Origin: Ursus arctos
Lineage: Eukaryota; Chordata; Mammalia; Carnivora; Ursidae
Assembly: GCF_023065955.2 (NCBI RefSeq)
Contig: NW_026622874.1
Coordinates: forward strand, 79,630,917-79,694,916
Direction: 5' to 3'
Length of the DNA: 64,000 nt
The notes under the pieces: model-generated
What the model saw: the letters and a program-made list of their open reading frames with translations, nothing else
What the model was told of the DNA's origin: nothing
Database searches by the model: none
Program-made: the position numbers and the translations under genes
Shown: piece by piece, positions 12,001-24,169 of the stretch
How the letters are laid out: every line of letters begins with the position of its first letter
Numbering within the stretch: the first letter of the stretch is position 1

Positions 12001-12963
12001 CCTTGAAGTGTAAGGTTAGGTTGTGTTTTGAGACTTTTCTTGTTTCTTGAGAAAGGCTTGTATTGCTATATACTTCTCTCTTAGGACTGCCTTTGCTGCA
12101 TCCCAGAGGTCTTAAACTGTCGTGTTTCCATTTTCGTTTGTTTGCATGAATTTTTAAAATTCTTCTTTAATTTTCTGGTTGGCCCATTCATTTTTTATTA
12201 GGATGCTCTTTAACCTCCATGTATCTGTGTTCCTTTCAAATTTTCTCTTGTGATTGAGTTCAAGTTTCAAAGCACTGTGATCCAAAAATATGCAGGGAAT
12301 GATCCCTGTCTTTTGGTACTGGTTGAAACCTGATTTATGACCCAGTATGAGATCTGTTTTGGAGAATGTTCCATGTGCATTTGAGAAGAATGTGTATTCT
12401 GTTGCTGTAGGATGAAATGTTCTGAATATATCTGTGAAGTCCATTTGGTCCAATGTGTCATTCAAAGCCCTTGTTTCCTTGTTGATCTTCTGCTTAGATG
12501 ATCTGTCCATTGCTGTGAGTGGAATGTTAATGTCCCCTACTATTATTGTATTATTATCAATATGTTTCTTTAGTTTTGTTATTATTTGGTTTATATATTT
12601 GGCTGCTCCCATGTTAGGAGTATAAATTTTTACAAGTGTTAGATCTTCTTGTTGGATAGACACTTTTATTTTGATATAGTGTCCTTCTTCATCTCTTATT
12701 ACAGTCTTTGGTTTGAAATCTAATTTATCTGATATAGGGATTGCTACCCCAGCTTTCTTTTGATATCCAATAGCATGATAAATAGTTCTCCATCCCCTCA
12801 CTTTCAATCTGGAGGTGTCTTTGTGTCTAAAATCAGTCTCCTGTAAGCACCATATTGATGACTCTTGGTTTTTGTATCCAACCTGATACCCTGTGTCTTT
12901 TGAGTGGAGTTTTAGCCCATTTACATTCAGAGTAATTATTGAAAGATATGAATTTAGTGCCAC
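9026..12963 (-). pseudogene. LINE-1 ORF2 (endonuclease-reverse transcriptase), degraded
   Basis: ORF2 begins at 12963 with an intact 269-codon endonuclease part (NVNGL, LQETD, GDINIPL, LDHSALKL). Further pieces follow in several frames: RT fingers near 11222-11536 ([20 protein letters not shown]), the RT active-site region near 10605-10970, and the C-terminal part ending YTTEYFSAIK near 9153-9398. The RT box reads FTDD where mammalian L1 usually has FADD. At least eight fragments in shifted frames mean there is no functional protein. Confidence 0.9.
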
Positions 12964-13104
12964 TGTACTACCTGTAAAGTCACTGCTTCTGTTTATTGTT
13001 TCTGTTTCTTTCTGGTCTTTGTTACTTTTGGGCTGTCTCTTTGCTTAAAGTATCCCCTTTAATATTTCTTGCAGGGCTGGTTTAATGATCACAAATTCTT
13101 CTAG

Positions 13105-13143
13105 TTTGTTTGCTTCCTTCCTTCCTTCCTTCCTTCCTTCCTT
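13105..13143 (+). repeat. (CCTT)n microsatellite
   Basis: Nine or so CCTT units near the 3' end of the L1 ORF1 remnant. Confidence 0.9.
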
Positions 13144-13767
13144 TCTGTTCTTTTAGTTTCTGTTTGTCCTGCAAGTGCTTCATCTCTCCTATTCTGACTG
13201 ACATCCTTGCTGGATAAAATATTCTTGGCTGCTCATTTTTCTCATTTAGGACTTTGAATATATCATGCCAGTCCTTTCTGGCCGGCTAGGTCTCTGTGGA
13301 CAGGTCTGCTGCCAGCCTTATGTTTCTACCTTTGTAGATTAAGGACCTCTTGTCCTGAGCTGCTTTCGAGATTTTTCTTTATTTCTGAAATTTGCAAGCT
13401 TCACTATTATATGTTGAGGTGTGTTGCACTATTTTTATTGACTTTGAAGGGGGTTATCTATGCCTCCTGGGTTTGAATGCCTGTTTCCTTCCCCAGATTA
13501 TGGAAGATCTCACCTATCATTTGTTCAAATAAACCTTCTCCTTCTCTCTCTTTCCTCTTCCTCTGGACCCCTATTATTCTAATATTGTTTTGATTTATGG
13601 AATCACTGATCTCTCAGATCCTCCCTTCATAATCCAGTGGTTGTTTATCTCTCTTTTTCTCAACTTCCTTATTCTCCATCATTTGTCTTCTGTATCACTG
13701 ACTCTGTCTTCTGCCTTGTTTATCCTAGCAGTTAGAGCCTCTGTTTTTTGTTTTTTTTTTGTTTTGT

Positions 13768-13967
13768 TTTGTTTTGTTTTAAAGATTTTATTTATTTATT
13801 CATGAGAGACAGAGAGAGAGAGAGAGAGAGAAAGGGAGGCAGAGACAGAGGGAGAAACAGGCTTCCCATGTAGCAGGGAGCCTGATATGGGACTCAATCC
13901 CAGGACCCTGGGATCACAACTTGAGCTGAAGGCAGAAGCTTAACCAACTGAGCCACTCAGGCACCCA
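13768..13967 (-). mobile_element. Can-SINE inside LINE-1 ORF1
   Basis: Minus-oriented SINE with long T/G-rich tail remnant at its left. Target-site duplication AGAGCCTCTGTTTTT before and AGAGCTTCTGTTTTT after. It inserted after the LINE-1 did, making a third layer of nesting. Confidence 0.93.
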
Positions 13968-15618
13968 GAGCTTCTGTTTTTGATTGCATCTCAGTAATAA
14001 CCTTTTTGATTTTGACCTGATTAGATTTGAGTTGTTTTATTTCTCCAGTAAGGGATTCTCTAGTGTCTTTTATGCTTTTTCCAAGCCCAGTTAGTATCTT
14101 TATAATCATTTGAATTCTAGTTCTGATATCTTACTTATAGCCATATTGATTAAATCCATGGCAGTGAGTACTGCCTCTTGTTTTCTCTTTTGGGGTGAGT
14201 TTTTCCATCTTGTCATTGTTTCCAGAAAAGAATAGAAGAGAGAGAAAATACAAAAATAGCAACAACACCAGAAAAATATACACTAAACAAATCAAAAGAG
14301 AACAGAACCCCCCCCCCAAATTTTTAAAAAATCAAACAGAAGTTGAACAGAATAGAACAATAAACTAGATCCTAGGTGTATTTTGGTGTGTTTGTTAGAA
14401 GAAACTAGATCCCAAAATAGGAAAGAAAGATAAACTTATATATATACAAAAATAAAATTGAATACAATGTTGGAAACCACAAATGAAAAATACATATATA
14501 AAACATAAATGTAAAAATGAGAATTAAAAAAAGAATTGATAAAATAAGAAAATAGCTGAGAAGGAAAAAAAATATAAAACTGAGAAACTAAAGAATAATA
14601 AGAAAAAAGCATGAATGCTAATACTGCTTTCTGCAAGAGCTAGAGTTTTGCAGTTCTATTTGATCGGTAAACTTGGTATTAGCTGGAAGTTCCTGCTGGT
14701 ATTCTGGGGAAGGGGCCTGTTGCACTGATTCTTAGGTGTCTTTGCCTGTGCGGAATTGCAACAACCTTGCCAGGGGGGTGGGCTCAGTGCAAGTAGCTCC
14801 GGAGCCAATATCGGGGATGAAAATAGCGGTGCCTGGATCTCAAGCCCCAGAGCTGAAAGTTTGTGCACCCCCCTTTAGTGGGCCCTCACAGAAAACAGTG
14901 AATCACTCTAGTCTCCCTGATTTCTGTCTGAACTCTGGGTTCACTCAGCCTGTGACTGAGCGTTTTTAGCTCAGGCACACGACCCTGTTTAGAATCTCCA
15001 AACTTACAGACTCCTGTGGCACAAACCTGCGCCAGTCCTCCCAGGGGAGGGGGGGGGCTCTCCAGGGTTCTGCCTCTTGCTGCGCCCCAGCTGAGAATGC
15101 AGTCACCAGAGGTGCAGCGGTTTGAGGTTTATGGAACACTGAGCAGAAAGCCGGCACCTGGACTCACTGTTTGCAGCCAGCTTCCCTACTGCAGTGCTTG
15201 GGGAACTCTGCCACACTCAGGCACCCCCATTCTTTTTGTGACCCTGGGGATCCCGAGACCATGCTATCTCAACTGGGATTCCACCCCTACTTCACACCCT
15301 GAACACCTTTCAGGAAGACTTCTAAAATTTCTGATTTTGTGCTTTGCTGCTTATAATACTTTTCAGTACCCAGCTTATGGAGGCTCCCTCCCCCCGCATT
15401 TATCTTCTGATATATTGCCTCAGATTCATGTCTCCACACCTCCTACCTTCCAAAAAGTGGTTGCTTTTCTATTTGTAGAATTTTAACAGTCTTTTCTCAG
15501 ATCTTTGGTTGATTTCACAGGTGTTCAGAATGATATGATAAGTGTCTCGCTGAATTTCAGGAACCAGACAAAATTAGAGTCCCCTACTTCTCTGCCATCT
15601 TAACACTTCCCCCTACTT

Positions 15619-16260
15619 CTTCCTGCAGATCTATGTGCCTTTCATTTCCTTTTCTTGCCTTATTGCATCAGCTAGAATTACAATATTATGTTGAATAAGA
15701 ATGGTAAGAGCAGATATGTTTGCATTTTCCCTGATATTAGGGGGAAAGCATTCAGTCTTTAATGCTTGGGGGTTATGTGAGCTGTAGGTTTTTTGTAGAT
15801 ACTGTTCATCAAGTTGAGGAAGGTCTCCTCTTTTCCTGTTTTTCTGAAAGTCTTTATCATGAATAAGCCTTGAATTTTGGCAAATACCTTTCCTGCATCG
15901 ATTAATATCATCATGTGATTTTTATTTATTAGCCTATCAGTAAGGTGGATTACACTGTTTTTTTTTTTTAATTTTGTTTATTTATTTGAGAGAGAGAGTG
16001 CATGAGTGGTGGGAAGGGGCAGAGGGAGAGGGAGAGGGAGAAGTAGACTCCTCACTGAGCAGGGAGCCTGATGCAACGTGGGGCTCAATCCTAGGACTCT
16101 AGAATCATGATCTAAGTTGAAGGCAGGTGCTTAACCAACTGAGCCACCCAGGCACCCCTACACTGATTGATTTTTAATCACTGAACCACCTGGCTTCCCT
16201 GAAATAAACCCCTGTTGGTTCTTGTGTATATATATTTTTATATATATTGATGACTTCTAT
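15619..16260 (-). mobile_element. Older LINE-1 fragment, right piece
   Basis: Continuation of the fragment ending at 8872: CTTGCCTTATTGCATCAGCT, ATGTTGAATAAGAATGGTAAGAG and CATGAATAAGCCTTGAATTTT are complement of LINE-1 RT text. A Can-SINE interrupts it at 15958-16158. Confidence 0.75.
15958..16158 (-). mobile_element. Can-SINE
   Basis: Minus-oriented, inserted in the older LINE-1. Flanks ATTACACTG and CTACACTG give a short target-site duplication. Confidence 0.92.
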
Positions 16261-16264
16261 AGTT

Positions 16265-17670
16265 TATATCTCTTGCCAAATTTGAGAAATTTTCAGTCAT
16301 TATTTCTTTTTCAGCCCTGGCTTCCCTCCCTCTCTCTCTCCCCTTTTGGGATTCTGATGACACAATGTTAGATCTTTTGTGATAGCCCCACAGTTCTCTG
16401 AGGCTCCGTTCTTTTTATTCCTTTTTTTTTCTTTTCTTTTTTTTTTTTTTGTTTTGTTTTGTTTTTGTTTTTGTGGGGGTTTTCTGTCATTATTTGTTGT
16501 TTTGTTTTCCATTCAGCCTGGTTTCTCTCTGTTGTTAATATTGGGTAATTTCTATTGTTCTATCTTCCAGTTTCACTGATTATTTTCTTCTCTTCCTCCC
16601 ATTCTGCTGTTGAGTCCATCCAATCAGCTTTTTATTTCTCTTATCATATTTTCTAATTGTATTTTTTAGTTTTAGAATTTCCATTTGGTTCTTTTTGATA
16701 CTGTCTATTCCTTTGCTGAGGCTTTGATATTTCAAGCATATGTATTTGTAATTGCTTGTTGAAACATTTTTATCATGGCTGCTTTAAAAACTTTGTCAGA
16801 TACTTCTAACATCTTTGTCATCTTGGTGTTGGCATCTATTGATTATTTTTTTAATTCAGTTTGAGATCTTCCTGGTTCTTGGTATGATGAGTGATTTTCA
16901 TTTGAAACCTGGATATTTTTATATTATGTAATCAGATTCTCAATCTCATTTAAAGCTTCCTTTTTAGCTGGCTTTATTCGACACTGTTTTGGCAGGGGAA
17001 GTGAGAGGGTACCACCTCATTAATGCCAGATGAATATAGAAGTCCAGATTCTCTGCTAAGTCTCCAATGAAACTGGGATTGGGAGGAGTTCCTTTTTAGT
17101 GCTGGATAGGATAGGAGTTCCAACTCCTCATGGGGTCTCTACTGACACTGGCTTGTCCCCTACTTGGCATTCTCTGATACTATCCCAGTGGAGGGTATTG
17201 GGACACCTTGTTACAGATTCATGAGAGTAGAAGTCTAGGCTTCCCACTCTACCTTTGTTGGCATAGATAAAGATGAGTAGAGCCATGATTTTTTTTCTGT
17301 GGTATTTGGCTAGAGTAGAGCAGTTGATGTTTAAAAGTTTTTGTCTTGCTTGGCTGCTCCTTACTTGGTCCTTTGGTGAAAGACAGCAGGCTTTTTCTGT
17401 GGCTTTTATTGTTGGTACCATTGGTGTTTCCAGGTTTTTGGCTTTTTCAACTCCCAAGTCTAGGGTATGTGAGGCCAAAAGAAAACCCAGGGAACTGACC
17501 TCTGTGTCATTCCTTAGGTCCCAAAGTCTGTAACCAGTCTGCCTTCCTCTCTATACCTTCCAGAGTCTTCTTATGTTTGTTTTATATATAATGTCCAGCG
17601 CTTTTAGTTGTACTTAGCAGGAGAAAAGAGAAAGGTCTGTCAACTCAATCTTCCCAGAGTAGAAGTCATC
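16265..17670 (-). mobile_element. Old L1M-type LINE-1 5' region
   Basis: TTCTGATGACACAATGTTAG, CTCTGAGGCTCCGTTC, and GATACTTCTAACATCTTTG are familiar complement text of old mammalian L1M 5' parts. The region ends near TCAACTCAATCTTCCCAG, an L1-like 5' end. No coding capacity remains. Poly-pyrimidine and TTTTG tracts lie at 16415-16480. Confidence 0.65.
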
Positions 17671-17680
17671 CCATCCTCAT

Positions 17681-17892
17681 TTTTAAAAAGATTTTATGTA
17701 TTTATTTGAGAGAGAGAGCGAGAGAGAGTGCACGTGCACACAAGTGGGTGGAGGGCAGAGGTGGAGGAAGAGAGAGAATCTAGAGCAGACTTCCCACTGA
17801 ACAGGGAGCCCAATGCAGGGCTTGATCCTAGGACCCTGAGATCATGACCTGAGCCAAAGGCAGATGCTTAACCAAGAGCCACCCAGGTGCTT
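17681..17892 (-). mobile_element. Can-SINE
   Basis: Minus-oriented, with ATTTATTTGAGAGAGAGAGC at the left and GAGCCACCCAGGTGCTTCC at the right. Flanks CCATCCTCATTTTT and TCCATCTCACTTTTT form the duplication. Confidence 0.92.
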
Positions 17893-18097
17893 CCATCTCA
17901 CTTTTTGAGGTTAGAATACCATTGATAGCATTTTTTAGACAAGGACACTGCTAAAAAGAAAATCACAGGCAACTGAAAAACTGTGAACATAAGTAAAAAG
18001 TCAAAAGTAAATTATTAACAACTGGAATCAGCAATGTACAAAAACCAAACATCCATTACGACCAGTTTGAGTTTATCCTAAGAAAAGGTAAAAAGAG

Positions 18098-18131
18098 GGG
18101 CACCTGAGTGGCTCAGTCAGTTAAGTGGGGG
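18098..18131 (+). mobile_element. Can-SINE 5' head only
   Basis: GGGGCACCTGAGTGGCTCAG followed by TCAGTTAAG, then unrelated sequence. The 3' part is missing. Confidence 0.7.
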
Positions 18132-18807
18132 GCTCATTGCCTCCAAAAGTAAATACATATAGAAGGGAATTTCTGTATGTGGTAAATAATGGACATCAAC
18201 AACTTAATTTGATATTGAAACATTAGAAATATTTCATGGTGAAATGTTAGAGGCGTTTCATTCAATCAGGAATAAGGCTGTAATCGCTATACCTAATTAA
18301 TATTATACCAAAGGTCTTTGTCAGCCCATTCCAGGCCAACTAGAATGCAAGTACTTAACTGTTTACTCATGACTGAATTTCAAATAGTAGAACAGGGCAC
18401 AACACATAACAGGCATTCAGTAAATATTTGTTAAATGAGTGAGTGAAGAAGCCATATCTATGAAAATGATATACTTTAAAAAAAACCAGGAAAACAATGG
18501 AGAATAAGTGTTTTTACGTGTAAGTAATTCATGTTGATTTTAAAATTCTAACAACATAGAAAAATACAAAGAGGATGGTAAAAAACAATTTCAAATCTCA
18601 CCACGAAGAAACAACTGTTCATAACTCTGGGCTCACATCATTTTACATATTACACCAGGCATATTTACAGATGGAAGGTAGGTAGATAAACTGATAAAAA
18701 ATGGATCTGGGATACACATAATATTTAAAGTAAAATGATATTGAACTTTAACCCATGGAAAAACAATTGAAGTAAAACTAAAAAATAGTCAAATACCAGG
18801 GAGGTAT

Positions 18808-18953
18808 TTATTTATTATTTTTTATTTTTGCTTAAGTAGGCTCTATGCCAAGTGTGGAGCCCAGTGCGGGGCTTGAAATCGCGACCCTGAGATCAAGACC
18901 TGAGCTGAGATCAAGAGTCGGATGCTTAACTGACTGAGCAACCCAGGCACCCC
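18808..18953 (-). mobile_element. Can-SINE, short and diverged
   Basis: Minus-oriented: ATGCTTAACTGACTGAGCAA then CCCAGGCACCCC at the right end. Flanks CCAGGGAGGTATTT and CCCAGGTAGGTGTTT are the duplication. Confidence 0.88.
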
Positions 18954-19219
18954 CCAGGTAGGTGTTTCTTAACTAGACATGTCATTAGTTCCTAAAAGAT
19001 CCCACCAAAGTTAAGAAAACGTTAAGTGACTGGAGTAATTTTAAAAACTACGTTTTTCTAGTTAAACTGTATCAATATCGACTTTAAGAAATTAATCAAT
19101 TGATATGTTCTGTTTCTCTTATCTCCCTTCCCCTAGCCCCTCGGTTTTTGTTATATTATTGTCAGGTTTGGAGACCTGTGCATTCTCTTCTGTAACCATA
19201 ACTTCCTCAATTATGAAGC

Positions 19220-19450
19220 CTTAGTTTATGTCACTGATTCCCAGCTGGGGGCAGTTGTGCCCTAGGGGGATGTAGGGCAATGTCTGGAGACATTTCGGGT
19301 TGTAACACCTTGGGGGGACTGCTATTGGCATCTAGTGGGTGGAGAGTAGGAGTGCTGCTAAACAACTTAAAATGCACAAGACAGCCTCTACAACAAAGAA
19401 TTAATTACCCAGCCCCAAACTTAAGTGCAACTATGGCTAAGAAACCCTGA
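19220..19450 (+). mobile_element. hAT-Charlie-type DNA transposon fragment
   Basis: ATGTCTGGAGACATTTCGGG, GGCATCTAGTGGGTGGAG, AATGCACAAGACAGCC and a terminal TAAGAAACCCTGA are the diagnostic text of this common non-autonomous element. Confidence 0.6.
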
Positions 19451-19769
19451 CCTAATGTGTAAGTGGGAGTCAATGCTCACCAAGAGCCTTTTTCACATAG
19501 CTTCTCTTTCCTTGTATTCTTTACTGTTTTTCTTCATTAGCTGAATTTGACATCTAGTAGTTTTTTTTTTTTTTCTTCACAAGAGCTTATGACTGTGTTC
19601 CCTTGCTTAGTTGATAATGCCTATCCTCTGACTTTATATAGGGAATAACTTGGCTGGGTTTGAGTTTCTTATGTTAAATTTTCTTTCCCTCAGAAAATTG
19701 TGGACCTTGTTATTTGGCATTAAATATTACTTTGGAGAAGCCCAAGGTCAACCAATTTCTTTTCTCCTG

Positions 19770-20450
19770 GTATGTGTCTGTTGCATAATAAAAAATTTGA
19801 CTGGCCTTTGTCCTTGGTTCCTGTCACAGGAGACTAAATCCTTAGAATTCCTGAGTAATAGGAGTGCCTTTGTTATTCATGAAACCCCTTAAATGACACC
19901 TGAGAGTTTATGCTAGAAGGTGACTCAGGAGGAAGGGTCTGGTTACCAGAAAGGTCAACAATGTGATTACAGGGTTGGAGTTTTGAAGCTAGCCCAGTGT
20001 CTGGGGAGAGAAGGGGGACTGGAGATTGACTGCAGTCACTTGGCTAATGATTCCCTGATAAAAACTCGGTGAAGCTTCCTGTTTGGTGAACATGTCGGAT
20101 GTGCTGGGAGGGTGACATGCCCTGATTCCACAGGGAAGGGGCATGGAAGCTCTACATTTGGGACCCTCTCAGACTTTATGTTTCTCTTCATTTGGTTGGT
20201 CCTGATCTATGTCATTTATAATAAAACTGTAATCCTAAGTATAACACTTCTTTGAGTTCTAGTGACTTAAGGAACATGTAGGAGTTCTGGGACTCGCTGA
20301 TTTTGTAGCCAGTTGGCCAGAGGTTTGCGTGGCTGGGGACCCCTGAACTCGCAGTTAACATCTGAAGTAAGGGAAGTCTTGTGGGGACTGTGCCTTTAAA
20401 GCTGTGGGGTCTGACGCTAATGCCAGTTAGTGTCAGAACTGAATTCAAAT
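19770..20450 (+). mobile_element. MLT2-like LTR (ERV-L class), solo
   Basis: The 3' half reads GTGGGGTCTGACGCTAATGC and TTAGTGTCAGAACTGAATTC, the closing text of MLT2-type LTRs. ATAATAAAACTG near 20219 supplies the poly(A) signal. No internal retroviral genes are seen, so it is a solo LTR. The 5' limit is approximate. Confidence 0.55.
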
Positions 20451-20799
20451 GTAGTATTGTAGAGCCTCACTTACTCTGCCTGGGTAATTATGTAATTCTT
20501 TCTTTATTCATAAATTAATTAATTTCAGCCAGAGATGTTTTGATGTTGTTAGAACTATATCAGGTCTTACCTGGAACAAAATGTGTTCTATTGTTCTGCA
20601 GATTCTTTCTCTGTTGTGCTAGTTTATGGTCATTTTCTATTATAATTTCTCCATCATTCTTGTTGGTAATGTTACTGACTTGGGTCCTAGGGCTCTGCAA
20701 GCAATACAAATTGGGGCCAAATGGGAATTTCCAGGCAGGGCTCTTATTGTGGCTTATGCTTGAGCACAAGGGAGACCCACAAAGTGATGAGGTTGTGGG

Positions 20800-21180
20800 A
20801 TATAGGTGAGGTTCAGTGGGATGGAGTCTGGAGCCGACGACCAAGAAAGAATTCTTGGGACGTCTTTGGTGCAAAATGGTGGTTTATTAAAGCACGGGGA
20901 CAGGACCTGTGGGCAGAAAGAGCTGCTGCCTCTGGTTGTGAGGGGTGGCTGATTATATACTATGGGGTTGGGGGATGTAAGGAAAAAGGGGGGTTGAGAA
21001 AATACTTTCATATGTTAAAGAAGACTCACAGGGTACTGGAGGCCTTGCCATTGTCAAGTTAAGGTTGTTTAGGAGTCTAGTAAGGAATTAACGTGAAGAT
21101 AGTTGGGAACTTCCTGAAGGCTGCAGATTATAAGGACATTTAATTGTATCTTCTTCCTGTCTTCCCAGTTTGTTGGCCTT
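20800..21180 (-). mobile_element. Carnivoran LTR-like element, copy A
   Basis: It shares a long diverged alignment with 30478-30800: CCAAGAAAGAATTCTTG, GGACAGGACCTGTGGGCAG and GACTGATTATATAC-like text in the same order. On the minus strand it has AATAAA just after CTTT, suggesting an LTR in minus orientation. No viral genes are nearby. The class is uncertain. Confidence 0.5.
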
Positions 21181-24016
21181 TACTGTTTTTATCACAGTAA
21201 TTCCTCGATACCACTAAAATCTTTAGTCCACTGACCTCAACACTGCCTTCTTTATACCCTCACTTACCTCTTGCCCATCTTGGATTCTAGGTACTACTCA
21301 GCGACTTTGCACTGCTCTCCCTCACCATACTCATCTGGCAGAGCCCAGTTCTCTGCAAAACTGATTGCTATCTCCCTACTCTGGGACTGCACATGAGCAG
21401 CTTAACATGGTTCTGGAGAAATGGTTCTGCGGAAACGTGGTTCTGCACTTAGGCTGTTGATCACACTTGCTAATGGTCTTAAAAAATCCAAGCAGGCCCT
21501 CCTCACTGCTTGATAACCCCATTACATATCTGTAGTTGGAGATAACCATTTGACACCTTCTGTTTCTGTAACCTTCACCTCTCCTCTCCCCCTTATTTCA
21601 CTGAGATTTATAAGTAGCCAGAAGAGAATGTCCTCAACCCCATAGCACCTAATCAACCTGTACTCCTACAACTCTGCCCACATCCTCTGCATTCCTTCCT
21701 GTGACAATGAATATTGTCAAGCTCCTAGCTTGGGCCACCCTCTCAACTGCGTCCTTGACATCATCTGCTCTCCTCTACTCAAGAACATTACTCTCTATCT
21801 CTCTCCTGTACCATCCATTTCTTCCTTTTGTTTGGACTATGAATTGTGGTAAAGAGAGTCAGCCACAAACATGGTAATATCTCCTTTATTAAAATATCGT
21901 GTCCTCTTCCACCTCTTCATTCCTCTTCTTTTTATAGCAAAATTTCTCAAAATAGTTATCCAACTTGTTATCTTTACTTCTTTATTCTCTTTCTCTCTTC
22001 CTACATTACTATGGAAAAATTTCAACCATATATACTAGTAGCTAGAATAGTATAACGAATCCCTATGTATCCATCACTCTGCTCCAACAATTGTCAACAC
22101 ATGGCCAATTTTGTTTCATTTATACCCCCACCCACTCCTCCCTCTCCTTGCATTACTTGGAACTGTGGAGGATCTCATATGAATTTAGTCACTTCTGCCC
22201 ACATTTCGGTGCTCCACCTTCACTTATAGGGAGGTGAGAAATTAGCCTAGCTGTGGACCCAGGATGAAGAGAAATACTTCGGTGAGCATCCACATCAAGA
22301 AAGCAACAGTTTATTTTAACATAAAAATAATACACGCATATGGATAAAAATAAAAGAGAATGATATAAAAGAGTAGTTACCAAATGTGTTGCAGAACAAG
22401 GGTTGGCTTGTGTGTATGCAGGGAAGGGGTAGAATCTATATGTAACTAATTTTTCAAACAGTTCTTAAATCAAAACTTTATTCTTCCTCCCAATTTCTGT
22501 TTTCCCCCTGCTGTATCCAATATCCCTTTTCTATCCCTTAGTGACTTCTTGTGATGATCCCACAATTCAATTCACAATCACTTTTAGTTACAAAAGTTTG
22601 CCCACTTAAAACTGTTAATCACAAACTCAATGTACATTGCACCTGTTCCCTTCTCCCCAACATAGGCTTGCTCTGTGCTTCTGGGGACCAGCAGTGGACA
22701 GGAGCACTGGCCACTCTTCTGCACTCCTCCCACTCTGTCACCTCGAATAAAGACAAATGGCTTGTCTGTCTCCCAGACACCTTTCCCCTTCCCACTTCTA
22801 AGCTCTAGATACTCTGTTGTTGGGGTAAGGAGAAAAGACTAGGGCAAGAGGATTTATCATGCTGGCTGTGACTTTAATCCTTTGTTGGGTCTACCTGTTC
22901 AAGCCCAGGTACCTCCTAGGAGTCTACTTGACACACAAAGTACTCACACATCTTTAGAACACCGTGTGTTGGGCTGCAGGCCTCTCCTCTGTTGTCTCTC
23001 CACCCCATCTTTCTCTCTGTGCTCTGCCATGTGTCTCTATTTCTCTTTCTGGCTCATTTCAACACTTGTCCAGGCAGAAGGGGACATTGTCCCAGGAATG
23101 TGATGCCAACGTCTTCTTCCAGGCACCTGTAACCCTTATGAGGGATTCCCTTAGTGTCCTTCTCAGCAAAGGGTGTGAAAGTACTCTCTGCTTTCCCATT
23201 ACCACGCTTCTGATGTAGGTCCCAAAGCAGAGTGGTGTCAGGTTTGCAGGACCAGTTGAGCCACATTTTCACAAACCAGGTAGAGTTACCTAACTTAGTC
23301 TTTTTTGATAGTTCTCTCTTTAGAATGGAAAGGGCAGTGCCTTAATGCCTCTTAATCCTTAGCTTTGGGCTTTAGTTGAGAAATATGAAGAAACACCTGA
23401 AGTCTTACTAAGCATCATTTTTATATACATGTAGGATTAAAACATATATATGTTAGTGTATATGTTATGTGTATACTCACATATGGATGTGTGTATTCCC
23501 TTTTAAAACATGAATCGGCTTACAGTACGCATACCTTACTGTTTTCCCCTTCATTTTCCAGTGTATCTTATAGATTTTTCCATATTAGCACATTTAGATA
23601 AAATAAGGCTTCTCTTGGGTACTGGAAATTAATAAGGGATGGCTGGAGACCCTTTCAAGCGAACTGAGCAACACAAAAAGCCTGGGTCTTCACCTCAACT
23701 CTTGTTTGATTATAAATTAACCTCACCAAACCTCCCAATTACCAACAGTCACAACAAAACAGCAGTAGCTAACATTTATTGAATATTTCCATGTGTGATT
23801 AGTATGAATTATTTTATTCAATACTCACAATGGCCTATAAGATATATATTATAGCTATTTCCATTTTACAGATGAGGAATATGAGGTTAGAACAGTTAAT
23901 TTGCCCAAGGTCATAGAGCTAGAAAGTGGTAGAGTCAGTATTTAAACACAAGACTGTCTTGAGACCTAGGAAAGTGGTAGAGTTCGTATTTAAACACAAG
24001 ACTATCTGACTCTCTT
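21180..24016. other. Intergenic DNA, no gene recognised
   Basis: About 22030-22180 reads like the 3' region of an old LINE-1 (TGTATCCATCACTCTGCTCC, CATGGCCAATTTTG). Near 23760-24008 is a MIR-like fragment with a 48-bp internal duplication. Several open frames of 60-85 codons occur on both strands with no recognisable protein. Confidence 0.5.
23922..24016 (+). repeat. 48-bp tandem duplication
   Basis: GAAAGTGGTAGAGTCAGTAT at 23922 recurs as GAAAGTGGTAGAGTTCGTAT at 23970, followed in both by TTAAACACAAGACT and TCT. The two units differ at a few bases and lie in a MIR-like fragment. Confidence 0.85.
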
Positions 24017-24166
24017 GGGGCACTTGGGTGGCTCAGTCAGTTAAGTGTCTGCCTTCAGCTCAGTTCATGATCCCAGGATCCTGGGATCAGAGCCCCACGT
24101 CGGGCTCCCTGCTCAGTGGGGAGTCTGCTTCTTCTTCCCTGCTCTCTCTCTCTCAAATGAAAAAAC
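24017..24166 (+). mobile_element. Can-SINE
   Basis: Head GGGGCACTTGGGTGGCTCAG, body with CATGATCCCAGGATCCTGGG, TC tract and short A-tail. Possible duplication CTGACTCTC / CTCTGATTCTC. Confidence 0.92.
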
Positions 24167-24169
24167 CAA

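Larger units (their letters stand above)
13020..14216 (-). pseudogene. LINE-1 ORF1 remnant, split by a SINE
   Basis: The minus strand from an ATG at 14214-14216 reads MTRWKNSPQKRKQEAVLTAM then a stop within about 40 codons. Near 13200-13330 it shows the C-terminal signature with WHDIF, LNEKNEQPRIFYPA. The element is interrupted by a Can-SINE at 13768-13967 and by a (GGAA)n tract at about 13105-13143. Confidence 0.75.
8873..15618 (-). mobile_element. Near full-length LINE-1, inactive
   Basis: The 3' end is at the left (T-run near 8873, then text typical of carnivore L1 3' regions). The 5' end is near 15612, where the minus strand reads GTTAAGATGGCAGAGAAGTA, the start of carnivore L1 5' regions. 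It therefore spans about 6.7 kb, unusually complete. ORF1 (about 13020-14216) and ORF2 (about 9030-12963) are both broken by stops and frame changes, and ORF1 also carries a SINE, so it cannot mobilise itself. Flanking text shows it landed in an older LINE-1. Confidence 0.9.
17893..19215. other. Intergenic or ACSM3 upstream DNA
   Basis: It holds a truncated Can-SINE head at 18098-18131, an L2/MIR-like tail near 18395-18450 (AGGCATTCAGTAAATATTTG), and another SINE at 18808-18953. The remainder is AT-rich sequence in which I see no exon. Confidence 0.5.

Noticed and set aside
15016..15486. 156-codon open frame, plus strand
   Set aside because: It is antisense text of the LINE-1 5' region, which is GC-rich and often open.
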